This document shows, piece after piece, positions 17,226 to 25,886 of a stretch of DNA of 64,000 nt. The translations under genes were made by a program, and so were the position numbers. The DNA lies in contig CATOSZ010000001.1 of the NCBI GenBank assembly GCA_951812805.1, positions 1,536,017 through 1,600,016 of the forward strand. The letters are read 5' to 3'. Numbering within the stretch: position 1 is the stretch's first letter; each line of letters starts with the position of its first letter. The notes below the pieces were generated by a model. That model was not told the DNA's origin. It saw only the letters and a program-made list of their open reading frames with translations, and did no database searches. The DNA is from an uncultured Alphaproteobacteria bacterium (lineage in GTDB: Bacteria > Pseudomonadota > Alphaproteobacteria > GCA-2731375).

Positions 17226-17664
17226 GAATTATCTCGCCTTGCAGACGACGCTCCGGAGAAGCGCGCTTCATCACGTGACACGCGCGAATATATGCCCGCG
17301 CATCGCTCCCTCCCCATTCAAGTCGCCTCTCATCAGGCTTCAAAGTTCTCAGGATCGGGTAGTTGTGTCCCTCGGGAGGCGGCAGGAGAGTACCGACGCC
17401 GCTGCCGAGGAGTTCGACGGAAACCTCCAGTCCTTTTGCCGCTTGTTGAACCGTACCTTGGCGGACAGTGAACACGGTCATATCCGAGCCGACCCTGCGC
17501 CTCGTCGCCTTGAGAACCCATCGCGACGCGGCCAGTTCCCGTAATCCCTTCGCCATCTTGGCAGCGGCCTCCCGCCGCCGGTGAATGCTTTCGCGACCCT
17601 TCGGTGTCAGCAATGCTCTTCGAATCCGCGCGACGATTTCCTCGTGGCTTTCCTGTGTCACCAC
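17226..17664 (-). pseudogene. N-terminal part of the split PD-(D/E)XK-like nuclease
   Basis: Starts at ATG 17664 (MVTQESHEEIVARIRRALL) and runs 147 codons to the IS66 insertion point. The region is helical and basic (RRREAAAKMAKGLRELAASRWVLKATRRR), then strand-rich with SGVGTLLPPPEGHNYPILRTL. The catalytic motif is in the other half at 14935-15454. The start overlaps the end of the short frame at 17658 by seven bases, so it was probably translated as part of an operon with the HNH gene. As it stands, translation would run into IS66 and add about 10 foreign residues. Confidence 0.7.
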
Positions 17665-17951
17665 CTAATTGTCCTGCTTTGATTATACGTCCTACCATTC
17701 CCCATCGTCTCGGCGTGCGACCCGCGGGAAGAGGTCTTTAAAACGATACCTGCGAATGAAGAGATCGACGCGCCTGTGATGGATAGCCCCATGTCGAGAA
17801 AGAGGCGCTTGCCCTGTGCCTCGAATCTATAACAACTATCCCTAATCTCGATGGCACCTCTGTGGATTTCACGGCGCAAGATTCCAAACCCCCGATCGCC
17901 GGTCATTATTGTATCAACGCCGTCTGGTCCAATCTCGTTTGCGATAGGCAA
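17658..17951 (-). CDS. Short frame resembling the N-terminus of an MBL-fold hydrolase
   Basis: 97 codons. Within it EIHRGAIEIRDSCYRFEAQGKRLFLDMGLSI resembles the first beta strands of metallo-beta-lactamase-fold proteins (HRGAxEIGGSCVExxxxGxRIxLDxGxPL). The HxHxDH metal motif that should follow is absent and the last 40 residues look degenerate. It overlaps the HNH gene by 38 bases and the nuclease start by 7. It is probably a truncated remnant, or a short coupled ORF that only resembles MBL by chance. Confidence 0.35.
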   Translation of the reverse strand: MPIANEIGPDGVDTIMTGDRGFGILRREIHRGAIEIRDSCYRFEAQGKRLFLDMGLSITGASISSFAGIVLKTSSRGSHAETMGNGRTYNQSRTIRW

Positions 17952-18339
17952 ACGAGATATTGGAAAAGTCCGCTACGGCTCCTGTGTTAAAGTGTTTCGC
18001 GAGAGCGGAAACGGCTTGACGAAACTCATTCTCATTAAGATCGCCCTTCATCTCATTAATAAATGATGCCGCTAAAACGAGGTCAGTGCGCACCCCAGGC
18101 GTGCGATGATCAATACTCCGGTAATTTGGAGCGCCAGAGTCTTCGATCTCAAGTTCAATGCCAGAGTAATAGCAATAGAATTTCTCACGGCTATACGCCC
18201 GTCGCATTGCCTCAGAAATCGCCTGGACATCTGAACGTGGGTCAGCACTAAATGCATCGTGTATTGGACCGCAGTTCTCACACCGCTTTCGAGGTGGTTT
18301 GATGGGTGTATCGCAGACTTGGCAATATCGCTGTGTCAT
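17914..18339 (-). CDS. HNH endonuclease-like protein with N-terminal zinc ribbon
   Basis: 141 residues from the ATG at 18339, preceded by GGAGG. The N-terminus has CQVCDTPIKPPRKRCENCG, a four-cysteine ribbon. The C-terminal part YCYYSGIELEIEDSG, then YRSIDHRTPGVRTDLVLAASFINEMKGDLNENEF, follows the HNH layout: substrate-cap strand, catalytic DH, then the Asn and Lys of the alpha helix (FINEMK). It probably cleaves DNA. It is the first gene of a minus-strand cluster with an MBL-like fragment and the PD-(D/E)XK-like gene, in a stretch of lower GC close to tRNA-Phe. Candidate defence or mobile-element cargo. Confidence 0.7.
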   Translation of the reverse strand: MTQRYCQVCDTPIKPPRKRCENCGPIHDAFSADPRSDVQAISEAMRRAYSREKFYCYYSGIELEIEDSGAPNYRSIDHRTPGVRTDLVLAASFINEMKGDLNENEFRQAVSALAKHFNTGAVADFSNISFAYRKRDWTRRR

Positions 18340-18800
18340 TGACCTCCAGAGTATCACAGTTTCTCACTGGCGGTCCGCAGTCGACTAGCAGCCTGTCGGA
18401 CTTGAGCCGAGTTTCGAGATGAGATTCACTGTCACGGTCTGATTCTCTCCTGCGCGGTGATTTTGTGATGAGCAACTTTCGACAGGTTGACCGGGAGACC
18501 AGCTATCTTCTGCCGCCTTCGGTGGACGAATGGCTGCCTGATCGTCATCTGGCGCGCTTCGTGGTCGATGTGCTGGAGCAGCTGGATCTCTCTGCGTTCG
18601 TGAAGGCCTATCGTGGTTCGGGCTCGGCGGCGCATCACCCGAGCGTCCTGCTGGGCCTGCTGATCTACGGCTACGCGACGGGGGTGCATTCCAGCCGGAA
18701 GCTGGAGCGGGCGAGCTATGATTCGGTGGCCTTCCGCTTCATCGCGGCAAACGACCACCCCGACCACGACACGATCGCCACGTTCCGCCGTCGCTTCCTG

Positions 18801-20571
18801 GTAACCGGGGCAAAAGGCCGGGCCTGGGGACGGGGGGATCTGGCCTGGGTATAGGGGTGAGTCTCAACGGCCACATCTTGTGAGGCTTCCGCGTCAAGTG
18901 ACCAGATATCGATGTTCGCGGCGGGAGGTCTGTGATTCGATCCCGTCATGGCCGAATCGCTTCCGGATCTCGACGATCTTGATGTCGCCGCCCTGAAGGC
19001 GCTGGTTCTGACGCTGCTTGAGGAGCAGGCGGCCCTGCGTGCCGAGAACGCGACATTGCGCGAAGAGATCCGCCGTCTCAAAGGCCTTTCCGGGCCACCG
19101 GATATCAAGCCGAGCGGCATGGACAAGCAGGCCGTATCCCGGGGCCGGACGGGGCGGAAGGCGGGACGGCGGGCCAAGAAGGGCCGGGTTCCCATCGACG
19201 AGAGGCGGATCGTCCGGGCCGCCGTGCCGGCGGGCTCGCGCTTCAAGGGCTATGAAGACTATCTGGTTCAGGACCTGCTCTGCCGGCCGAACACTGTCCT
19301 GTTACGCCGCGAGCGCTGGCTGACGCCCGAGGGGGCCACGATCGTGGCGCCGCTGCCGGCGGGGACGCGCGGCCACTTCGGCCCGGCGCTCAGGCGTTTC
19401 GTGCTGGCGCTCTATCATGGCGGCCAGACCAGCGCGGAGCGCTTGGCGCGGCTCTTGGACGACCTCGGCATCAAGATCTCCAAGCGCCAGGTGGTGCGGT
19501 TGTTGAACGAGGGCCATGACGGCTTCGTCGCCGAGGGCGAGGCGGTGCTGCGCGCCGGCCTGGAGACGGCGCCCTGGATCAGCGTCGACGATACCGGCGC
19601 CCGCCACGCCAACCGCAACGGGGTGACGAGCGGGATCGGCAACGACGCCTTCGCTTGGTTCGCCACGACGTTTTCCAAGAGCCGCTTGAACTTCCTGGAA
19701 CGGCTGCGGGCCGGCCACGCGGACTATGTGCTCAATGCCGCCGCCTTCGCCTACATGGCCGAGCGCGACCTGGCCGCATCGGTGATCGCCCGTCTGGCCG
19801 AGGGCTGCCCGCGGCGCTTCACCAACGAAGATGCCTGGCTGGCCCACCTGGGGCGGCTCGCCATCACCGGGCACGGGGACGGGCGCGGGGCCGCGCGGAC
19901 CGCCACCGAGGGGGCGCTGTGGGGCGCCATCGCCGCGCACGGCCTGCTCAGGGGCACGGCCGCGGGCGCCTGCGTCGTCCTGAGTGACGATGCTGGCCAG
20001 TTCAACGTCGGCCGCCACGCGCTCTGCTGGGTCCATGCGGAGCGCTTGATCCACAAGCTGATGACCTTCTCCCGGAGCCAGCGGCGCGAGAAGGAACACA
20101 TCCAGGCACGGCTCTGGCAACTCTACGCCGATCTCAAAGCCTATCGCGAAAGGCCGGCGCCAGGACGGCGGGCCCACCTGGCATGCCGCTTCGATGCGCT
20201 CTTCGCGACCAAGACCGGATTCCTCCGCCTCGACCGGCTCCTGGCTCGCCTGCATGCCAACCGCGACGAACTGCTCGTCGTCCTCGACCGCCCGGAGGTC
20301 CCGCTCAACACCAACGGCGCGGAACGCGACATCCGCGCCATGGTCACAAGGCGAAAATTCTCCGGCGGCACACGCTCCGAGGACGGCAAGCAGGCCCGAG
20401 ACACATTCCTCGGCCTCTACAAGACCTGCCAGAAACTTGGCCTCTCCTTCTGGGATTATCTCGGCGACCGCCTCAAGGTCCCCGGCGCCCCACCCGTGCC
20501 CCCACTGCCGATCCTCGTCAGACAACGCTGCATCGAAATGGCTTGACCGCCCGGGGTTTTGCCCCTGTTAC
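18801..20571 (+). mobile_element. IS66-family insertion sequence, copy 2 (nested)
   Basis: 1,771 bp with the same termini as copy 1. An 8-bp target duplication GCTTCCTG is at 18793-18800 and 20572-20579. It is inserted in the same orientation as the host IS1182 transposase gene. It is as long as copy 1 and encodes the same protein, so transposition was recent and later than the IS1182 insertion. Confidence 0.95.
18948..20546 (+). CDS. IS66-family transposase (copy 2)
   Basis: 532 residues, the same as the protein encoded at 15602-17200, with the coiled-coil N-terminus and the DDE residues in VDDTGARH, LSDDAGQF and NGAERDIR. Complete frame, no mutation seen. Confidence 0.95.
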   Translation: MAESLPDLDDLDVAALKALVLTLLEEQAALRAENATLREEIRRLKGLSGPPDIKPSGMDKQAVSRGRTGRKAGRRAKKGRVPIDERRIVRAAVPAGSRFKGYEDYLVQDLLCRPNTVLLRRERWLTPEGATIVAPLPAGTRGHFGPALRRFVLALYHGGQTSAERLARLLDDLGIKISKRQVVRLLNEGHDGFVAEGEAVLRAGLETAPWISVDDTGARHANRNGVTSGIGNDAFAWFATTFSKSRLNFLERLRAGHADYVLNAAAFAYMAERDLAASVIARLAEGCPRRFTNEDAWLAHLGRLAITGHGDGRGAARTATEGALWGAIAAHGLLRGTAAGACVVLSDDAGQFNVGRHALCWVHAERLIHKLMTFSRSQRREKEHIQARLWQLYADLKAYRERPAPGRRAHLACRFDALFATKTGFLRLDRLLARLHANRDELLVVLDRPEVPLNTNGAERDIRAMVTRRKFSGGTRSEDGKQARDTFLGLYKTCQKLGLSFWDYLGDRLKVPGAPPVPPLPILVRQRCIEMA

Positions 20572-21882
20572 GCTTCCTGCCGCTGATCGAGGGGCTGTTC
20601 GTGCAGGTTCTGCTGCTGGCGCGGCAGGCCGGCATGCTGCAACTGGGCACGGTGGCGCTGGACGGGACGAAGATCCATGCCGACGCGAGCCGGCACAGCG
20701 CCCTGTCGTGGCAGCGTGCGGGCGAGATCGAAGCCCGGCTGCGGGCCGAGGTGGCGGAGTTGATGGCGTTGGCGGAAGCGGCGGACCGGTCCGAGGTTCC
20801 CGACGGCATGAGCGTGCCGGAGGAGCTGGCACGGCGCGAGGACCGGCTGGCGGCGATCGCCGCGGCGAAGGCGGAGATCGAGGCGCGGGCGGCCGAGCGT
20901 CATGCGCGGGAGCAGGCGGAGTACGAAGAGAAGCTGGCAGCCCGCGAGGCGAAGGAAACGCGGACCGGCCGCAAGCCGGGCGGGCGGCCACCGAAGCCGC
21001 CGGAGCCGGGGCCACGGGCGAAGGACCAGGTCAACCTGACGGACCCGGACTCGCGCATCATGCCGGTGGCCGGCGGCGGCTTCGAGCAGTGCTACAACGC
21101 CCAGGCTGCGGTGGCCGCCGGCAGCCTGCTGGTGGTCAGCGCCGACGTGGTGCAGGCGGCGAACGACAAGCAGCAGATCGAACCGACGCTCGAAGCACTC
21201 GCCGGCCTGCCGGACGGGCTTGGCGAGGTCGAGACCCTGTTGGCGGACAGCGGCTACTTCAGCCAGGCCAACGTCGAGGCCTGCGGGGAAGCGGAGATCG
21301 CGCCGCTGATCGCGCTCGGCCGGGAGCACCACCATCTTTCCTGGCGGGACCGCTTCGCCGAGGCGCCGCCAGCGCCCGAGGATCCGACGCCGCTCGAGGC
21401 GATGTGCCATCGCCTGGCCACACCCGAGGGCCGGGCGCTCTACGCGCTTCGCAAGCAGACGCCGGAGCCGGTGTTCGGCATCATCAAATCGGTGATGGGC
21501 TTGCGTCAGTTCAGCCTGCGCGGCCTCGACAAGGCGAAGGGGGAATGGACCTTGGCCACGCTCTCCTGGAACATCAAGCGGATGTTCGTCCTCAGCCACG
21601 CCTGAACGGGCGGGCCAACCCGCGTTCGCAACTTCATGGGGGTAAATCCATGACATCGACGCCCGCCAAGCCAATCTTACCAATCCTTGCATGCCCGAGT
21701 CCGACAGGCTGCTAGAGTCTGCGCCTCAAAATCAACCTGCCCGCTCAAATCGCCTCAAGCCGCCACACCCTGCCACGTCCAAGCACAAAAACCTTGTGAT
21801 ACCAGTGTGACCCCGAGCGAGAAGAGCGACTTTGGAGTCGCTCCATAGAAGCCGTTACCACATTGATTTCATTGAGAAATTA

Positions 21883-21958
21883 TGGTGCCCAGGGGCGGAA
21901 TCGAACCACCGACACGCGGATTTTCAATCCGCTGCTCTACCAACTGAGCTACCTGGGC
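21883..21958 (-). tRNA. tRNA-Phe (anticodon GAA)
   Basis: On the minus strand the gene begins GCCCAGGTAGCTCAGTTGG and ends CCCCTGGGCACCA, with an encoded CCA. The acceptor stem GCCCAGG pairs perfectly with CCTGGGC. The anticodon arm is GCGGA-TTGAAAA-TCCGC with GAA in the loop. The T arm contains GGTTCGATTCC. The discriminator base is A. 76 bases including CCA. It lies 167 bases from the IS1182 right end; the bases between (21716-21882) hold no gene I can see. Confidence 0.97.
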
Positions 21959-22126
21959 GCTGGGGTGTCCGGCCCCGGGGTGGGGCGGCATCCGAGCCGG
22001 GGGCCGACATAGCCGAGATCGCGCGTCGGCGCAAGAGCTTCGGCGGGCTCGGAACATGGGCTGGCGCGGGCGCGCCGGCACGGGCATCATACGCACAGCC
22101 GACGCATTGACCTGGGAGACGGCGCC

Positions 22127-23101
22127 ATGACGACGACACTCACCCCCGAAGCGCAGCGCGAGATGCTGCGGCAGATGCAGATCATCCGCCGCTTCGAGGA
22201 GCGCGCCTCCGACGACTATATCGCAGGCAAGATCTACGGCGTCGTGCATTGCTATATCGGCGAGGAGGCGGTCGCCGTCGGGGTCTGCGCGGCGCTCAAC
22301 CGGGACGACCAGATCATCTCCACCCACCGCGGCCACGGCCATTGCATCGCCAAGGGCGCCGATCTGAACCGCATGATGGCCGAGCTCTACGGGCGCGAGA
22401 CCGGCTACTGCAAGGGCAAGGGCGGCTCCATGCATATCGCCGATTTCGGCATCGGCATGCTGGGGGCCAACGGCATCGTCGCCGGCGGGATCTCCATCGT
22501 CACCGGGGCCGGTCTCGCCGCGCAGATGGAGGGCAAGGGCCGGGTCGCGGTCAGCTTCTTCGGCGACGGCGCCTCCAACGCCGGGCCGTTCCACGAATCG
22601 ATCAACATCGCGTCCGCCTGGAAGCTGCCGATGATCTATGTCTGCGAAAACAACCTCTGGGCCGCGTCGACCGCGGCCGCGACGACGCTGGCGCAGGAAG
22701 ACGTCGCGGCGCGCGCCGCCGGCTACGGCATTCCCGGCGTGGTGGTCGACGGCAACGACGTGCTGGCGGTGCACGAGGCGGCGCTGGAGGCTGTTGCCCG
22801 CGCGCGGGCCGGCGAGGGGCCGACGCTGATCGAATGCAAGACCTATCGCCAGCGCCGCCACACGGAGCGCCCGGGCCAGGTCGACTACCGCACCGACGAC
22901 GAGATCGCCGCCTGGATGGATCGCGATCCCATCCCCCGCCTGGTCGAGCATCTGAAAGGCCAGCAGGGCCAGCTCACGGACGCGGAATGGGCGGCGATGG
23001 ACAGCGAGATCATGGCCACCATCCAGAGCTCCGTCGACTTCGCCGAGGCGAGCCCGTTCCCCCGACCGGAGGCGGCGCTCGAGGACGTGTTCGCGGACTG
23101 A
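22127..23101 (+). CDS. 2-oxo acid dehydrogenase E1 alpha subunit (pyruvate/acetoin type)
   Basis: 324-residue ThDP-dependent alpha chain. It opens with MQIIRRFEERASDDYIAGKIYGVVHCYIGEEAVAVGV, followed by HRGHGHCIAKGADLNRMMAELYGRETGYCKGKGGSMHI and the ThDP motif GDGASNAGPFHESINIASAWKLPMIYVCENN. The ending lacks a lipoyl-binding extension. It is followed after 48 bases by the beta chain. No E2, E3 or lipoate gene is adjacent, so the complex partner or an alternative acceptor must be encoded elsewhere. Acetoin or a branched substrate is as plausible as pyruvate. Confidence 0.92.
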   Translation: MTTTLTPEAQREMLRQMQIIRRFEERASDDYIAGKIYGVVHCYIGEEAVAVGVCAALNRDDQIISTHRGHGHCIAKGADLNRMMAELYGRETGYCKGKGGSMHIADFGIGMLGANGIVAGGISIVTGAGLAAQMEGKGRVAVSFFGDGASNAGPFHESINIASAWKLPMIYVCENNLWAASTAAATTLAQEDVAARAAGYGIPGVVVDGNDVLAVHEAALEAVARARAGEGPTLIECKTYRQRRHTERPGQVDYRTDDEIAAWMDRDPIPRLVEHLKGQQGQLTDAEWAAMDSEIMATIQSSVDFAEASPFPRPEAALEDVFAD

Positions 23102-23149
23102 CGGGTGCCGGGCACGGCGCCGGGAACAACTTCGGGAGACGACGAGATC

Positions 23150-24103
23150 ATGAGAACCATCAGCTATGCCGCGGCCGGCCTCGAGGCCATCGCCGAGGAA
23201 ATGCGGCGCGACGACAAGGTCTTCCACCTCTCGACCGACGCCAACCGCGACCTGGTCGACGAGTTCGGCGAACAGCGCATTCGCGGCACGCCGATCGCCG
23301 AGGGGGCGCTCACCGGCATGGGGCTGGGCGCCGCCGGGTCCGGCTTCCGGCCCATCGTCGACTGGCGCATGGTCACCTTCTCCTTCGTCGCCATGGACCA
23401 GATCGTCAACCAGGCCTCCAAGATCCACTACATGTTCGGCGGCCAGACCAAGTTTCCGGTGACCTACCGCGCCTCCGTCGGCGGCGGCACGCGCCTCGCG
23501 GCGCAGCATTCGCAAAGCCCCTATTCCATGTTCATGAACCTGGCCGGGCTGAAGATGGTGCTGCCCTCCACGCCCTATGACGTGAAGGGCTTGTTGAAGT
23601 CGCTGATCCGCGACGACAATCCGGTGATCAGTTTCGAATCCACCCGTCTCATGGGCATGACCGGCGAGGTGCCGGACGGCGAATACACCGTGCCGATCGG
23701 CGTCGCCGACGTGAAGCGGCAGGGCAGCGACGTCACCGTCATCGCGCTCGCCTGGCTGGTGCACGAGGCGCTTGCCGCGGCCGAGACGCTGGCGGCCGAG
23801 GGGATTTCCGTCGAGGTCGTCGATCCGCGCACCCTGGTGCCGATGGACGCCGAAACCCTCCGGGCCTCGGCGCGCAAGACCGGCCGCGTGGTGATCGCCG
23901 ACGAGGCCGGACCGACGGCCGGCGCCTCGGCCGAGATCGCCGCCCTGCTGACCGAGGACCCGGATACCTTCGCCGCCCTGAAGGCGCCGGTCCGCCGGGT
24001 CTGCGCCCTGCAGGTGCCGATCCCCTACAGCCCGGTGCTGGAGGACCACGTTTTTCCCGACCGCGAGAAGATCGCCGAGGCGGTTCGCGACCTCGCCCGC
24101 TAG
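23150..24103 (+). CDS. 2-oxo acid dehydrogenase E1 beta subunit
   Basis: 317-residue beta chain. RGTPIAEGALTGMGLGAAGSGFRPIVDWRMVTFSFVAMDQIVNQASKIHYMFGG and the QHSQSPYSMFMNLAGLKMVLPSTPYDVKGLL region are family hallmarks, and the C-terminal VEVVDPRTLVPMD is the transketolase C domain. The ATG at 23150 follows GGGAGACGACGAG. It pairs with the alpha chain in an alpha2beta2 enzyme. It is followed after 14 bases by an LLM flavin oxidoreductase, forming a four-gene operon. Confidence 0.93.
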   Translation: MRTISYAAAGLEAIAEEMRRDDKVFHLSTDANRDLVDEFGEQRIRGTPIAEGALTGMGLGAAGSGFRPIVDWRMVTFSFVAMDQIVNQASKIHYMFGGQTKFPVTYRASVGGGTRLAAQHSQSPYSMFMNLAGLKMVLPSTPYDVKGLLKSLIRDDNPVISFESTRLMGMTGEVPDGEYTVPIGVADVKRQGSDVTVIALAWLVHEALAAAETLAAEGISVEVVDPRTLVPMDAETLRASARKTGRVVIADEAGPTAGASAEIAALLTEDPDTFAALKAPVRRVCALQVPIPYSPVLEDHVFPDREKIAEAVRDLAR

Positions 24104-24117
24104 CGCCGGACCCGGGC

Positions 24118-25119
24118 ATGACGACGACCTGGGAGACGCCTGGTTTCGGCCTGTCCTTCCAGGGCGGCGAGGCGGCGGGCGAGATCGCCCGGCGCGCAGC
24201 AATGGCCGAGGCGGCGGGCCTCGACACGCTGTGGTTCGCCAATCACCTGTTCCAGCGCGATCCCATCATCGGCGCGACCGTCGCGCTTGGCGCCACCACG
24301 CGGATCCGGGCCGGCCTGATGGCGATGAGCCCGCTCGCCACCCATCCCGTGCAGACCGCCATGGCCGCCGCCAGCCTGGACGAACATTTCCCGGGTCGCG
24401 CCGCCCTCTCCCTCGGCCTCGGCGCGCCGGTGGATTTCGAGGCGGCCGGCATCGCGCGGCCCCGCCCGCTGGCGACCTTGCGCGAGGCCTTGGCGATCCA
24501 CCGCGCGCTGTTCGCGGGCGAGACGGTCGAGCACGCGGGCACGGTTTTCCAAGTGACGGGCCGGCGGTTGGAGGCCGGCGCGGCGCGAGTCCCGCTGGTG
24601 CTAGCCGCAAGCGGGCCCGCCATGCTGCGCCTCGCCGGCGAGGTGGCCGATGGCGTGCAGCTGTCCGGCGCCGCCGCCCTGCCCTTCGTCGAGGCCTCCC
24701 TCGCCCGCGTGGCGGCGGGTGCGGACGGCCGGCGGCTGCGGCGCATCGGCCTGGTGCTGGTCGCGGTCGACGCGGACCGGGCGCGGGCCCGCGACCGGCT
24801 GCGCCCCTCGCTCGGTTTCATCCTGCGCGGCGCGCACCATGCGGAAAACCTGCGCCTGGCCGGCGTTACGCTGGACCAGGCGGCACTGCGCGCGGCGACG
24901 GCCGGCGGGGACTGGGCGGCGGCGGCCCGTCTGGTCGGCGACGAGGTGGTCGACGCGCATGCCGCCTGCGGACCGCCCGAGGTCGTGGCCGAACGGCTGC
25001 TCGACTATCGCCGGGCCGGGCTGGACGAAGTGGTCGTCGCCGGCGTGCAGGACCCGGCGGGGCTGGAAGGCGCGCTGGACGCGGTGCGCCTGGCACGAGA
25101 GCAGGAGGGCGCGACATGA
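24118..25119 (+). CDS. LLM-class flavin-dependent oxidoreductase
   Basis: 333-residue TIM-barrel protein of the bacterial luciferase-like superfamily (FMN or F420). AEAAGLDTLWFANHLFQRDP is the first barrel turn, TRIRAGLMAMSPLATHPVQTAMAAASLDEHFPGRAALSLGLGAP the flavin-binding segment, and SGPAMLRLAGEVADGVQLSG the phosphate-binding region. The reaction is unknown: oxidation, reduction or monooxygenation of a metabolite. It overlaps the next LLM gene by ATGA at 25116-25119, implying coupled translation. Confidence 0.88.
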   Translation: MTTTWETPGFGLSFQGGEAAGEIARRAAMAEAAGLDTLWFANHLFQRDPIIGATVALGATTRIRAGLMAMSPLATHPVQTAMAAASLDEHFPGRAALSLGLGAPVDFEAAGIARPRPLATLREALAIHRALFAGETVEHAGTVFQVTGRRLEAGAARVPLVLAASGPAMLRLAGEVADGVQLSGAAALPFVEASLARVAAGADGRRLRRIGLVLVAVDADRARARDRLRPSLGFILRGAHHAENLRLAGVTLDQAALRAATAGGDWAAAARLVGDEVVDAHAACGPPEVVAERLLDYRRAGLDEVVVAGVQDPAGLEGALDAVRLAREQEGAT

Positions 25120-25886
25120 AGGTCAGCGCGGGATTTCCAACGGGTATGGAGGGACTGACCTATCCGATCCCGTTTTCGGATCCGGACGCCCTGCTGCGGA
25201 TCGCCCGGCATGCCGAAGCGCTCGGCTATCACTCGGTCTGGGGCAACGACCACATGACCACGCAACGCTACGTCCGCGCGGAGTTCGGTCAGGCGCCGCG
25301 GTTCTGGGAGCCGCTGGTGACCTATGCCTGGCTCGCCGGACAGACCACGCGGCTGCGCTTCGGTACCGGCATCCTGGTGCTGCCGATGCGCCGCGACATC
25401 GTCGTCACGGCGAAGCAGATCGCCACCCTCGACCAGTTGAGCGGCGGGCGCCTGGAACTGGGCGTCGGCGTCGGCGCCTACCGGGAAGAGTTCGAGGCGC
25501 TGGCACCCGAGGCCGGCGGCCACCGGGGCGACATGGTCGAGGAGGCGGTCGAGGCGATGCAAACCCTGTTCGCCGAGGAACGGGCCAGCTTCCGGGGCCG
25601 CTATTATCGTTTCGAGGATGTCGAGCTGGCGCCGAAACCGCTGCAGGCGCGCCTGCCGATCCTCTATGGCGGCAACAACTTCGCCCAGGTGCGCCGCGCG
25701 GCGCGCAACGGCACCGGCTGGCTGCCGGCCGCCCTCCCGGTGGAGCGGATCGCGCACGATGTCGGCGAATTGCACCGCCTGGCCGCCGAGGCCGGCCGCG
25801 ATCCCGCCGAGATCGAGGTAGCACCACAGTACATGGTCCAGGTTGTGAATCGGCATGCAAAACTGACCCACTTTGGTGGGTTATGA
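25116..25886 (+). pseudogene. LLM-class oxidoreductase truncated by an IS21 fragment
   Basis: The native sequence (MKVSAGFPTGMEGLTYPIPFSDP, then TTRLRFGTGILVLPMRRDIVVTAKQIATLDQLSGGRLELGVGVG and LPILYGGNNFAQVRRAARNGTGWLPA) runs to about 25843, roughly residue 242 of an expected 290-310. The last 13 codons (VNRHAKLTHFGGL) come from the IS21 end and terminate at 25886. The lost C-terminus carries the last barrel helices, so activity is doubtful. The rest of the gene is not found beyond the IS block. Confidence 0.85.

Larger units (their letters stand above)
18468..21605 (+). pseudogene. IS1182-family transposase disrupted by IS66
   Basis: The N-terminal fragment (18468-18800, through TIATFRRRFL) and the C-terminal fragment (from 20572, FLPLIEGLFVQVLLL, to 21605) together equal the intact transposase at 61924-63282. 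Insertion is after about residue 111, before the first catalytic segment VALDGTKIHADAS, so the protein is inactivated. An active copy elsewhere could still mobilise this element in trans because its ends are intact. Confidence 0.92.
18389..21711 (+). mobile_element. IS1182-family element, copy 1, interrupted by IS66 copy 2
   Basis: The termini CAGCCTGTCGGACT (18389) and AGTCCGACAGGCTG (ending 21711) are inverted repeats, flanked by CTAG on both sides (18385-18388 and 21712-21715), the presumed 4-bp target duplication. Removing the nested IS66 (1,771 bp plus its 8-bp duplication) gives 1,544 bp, exactly the length of the intact copy at 61845-63388. Confidence 0.95.

Noticed and set aside
15455..20571. 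Composite transposon bounded by the two IS66 copies
   Set aside because: Each copy has a private 8-bp duplication (GAATTATC and GCTTCCTG).
14843..21958. Integrative island attached at tRNA-Phe
   Set aside because: No integrase gene is present and I find no repeat of the tRNA 3' end at the far side. Only the proximity is real.
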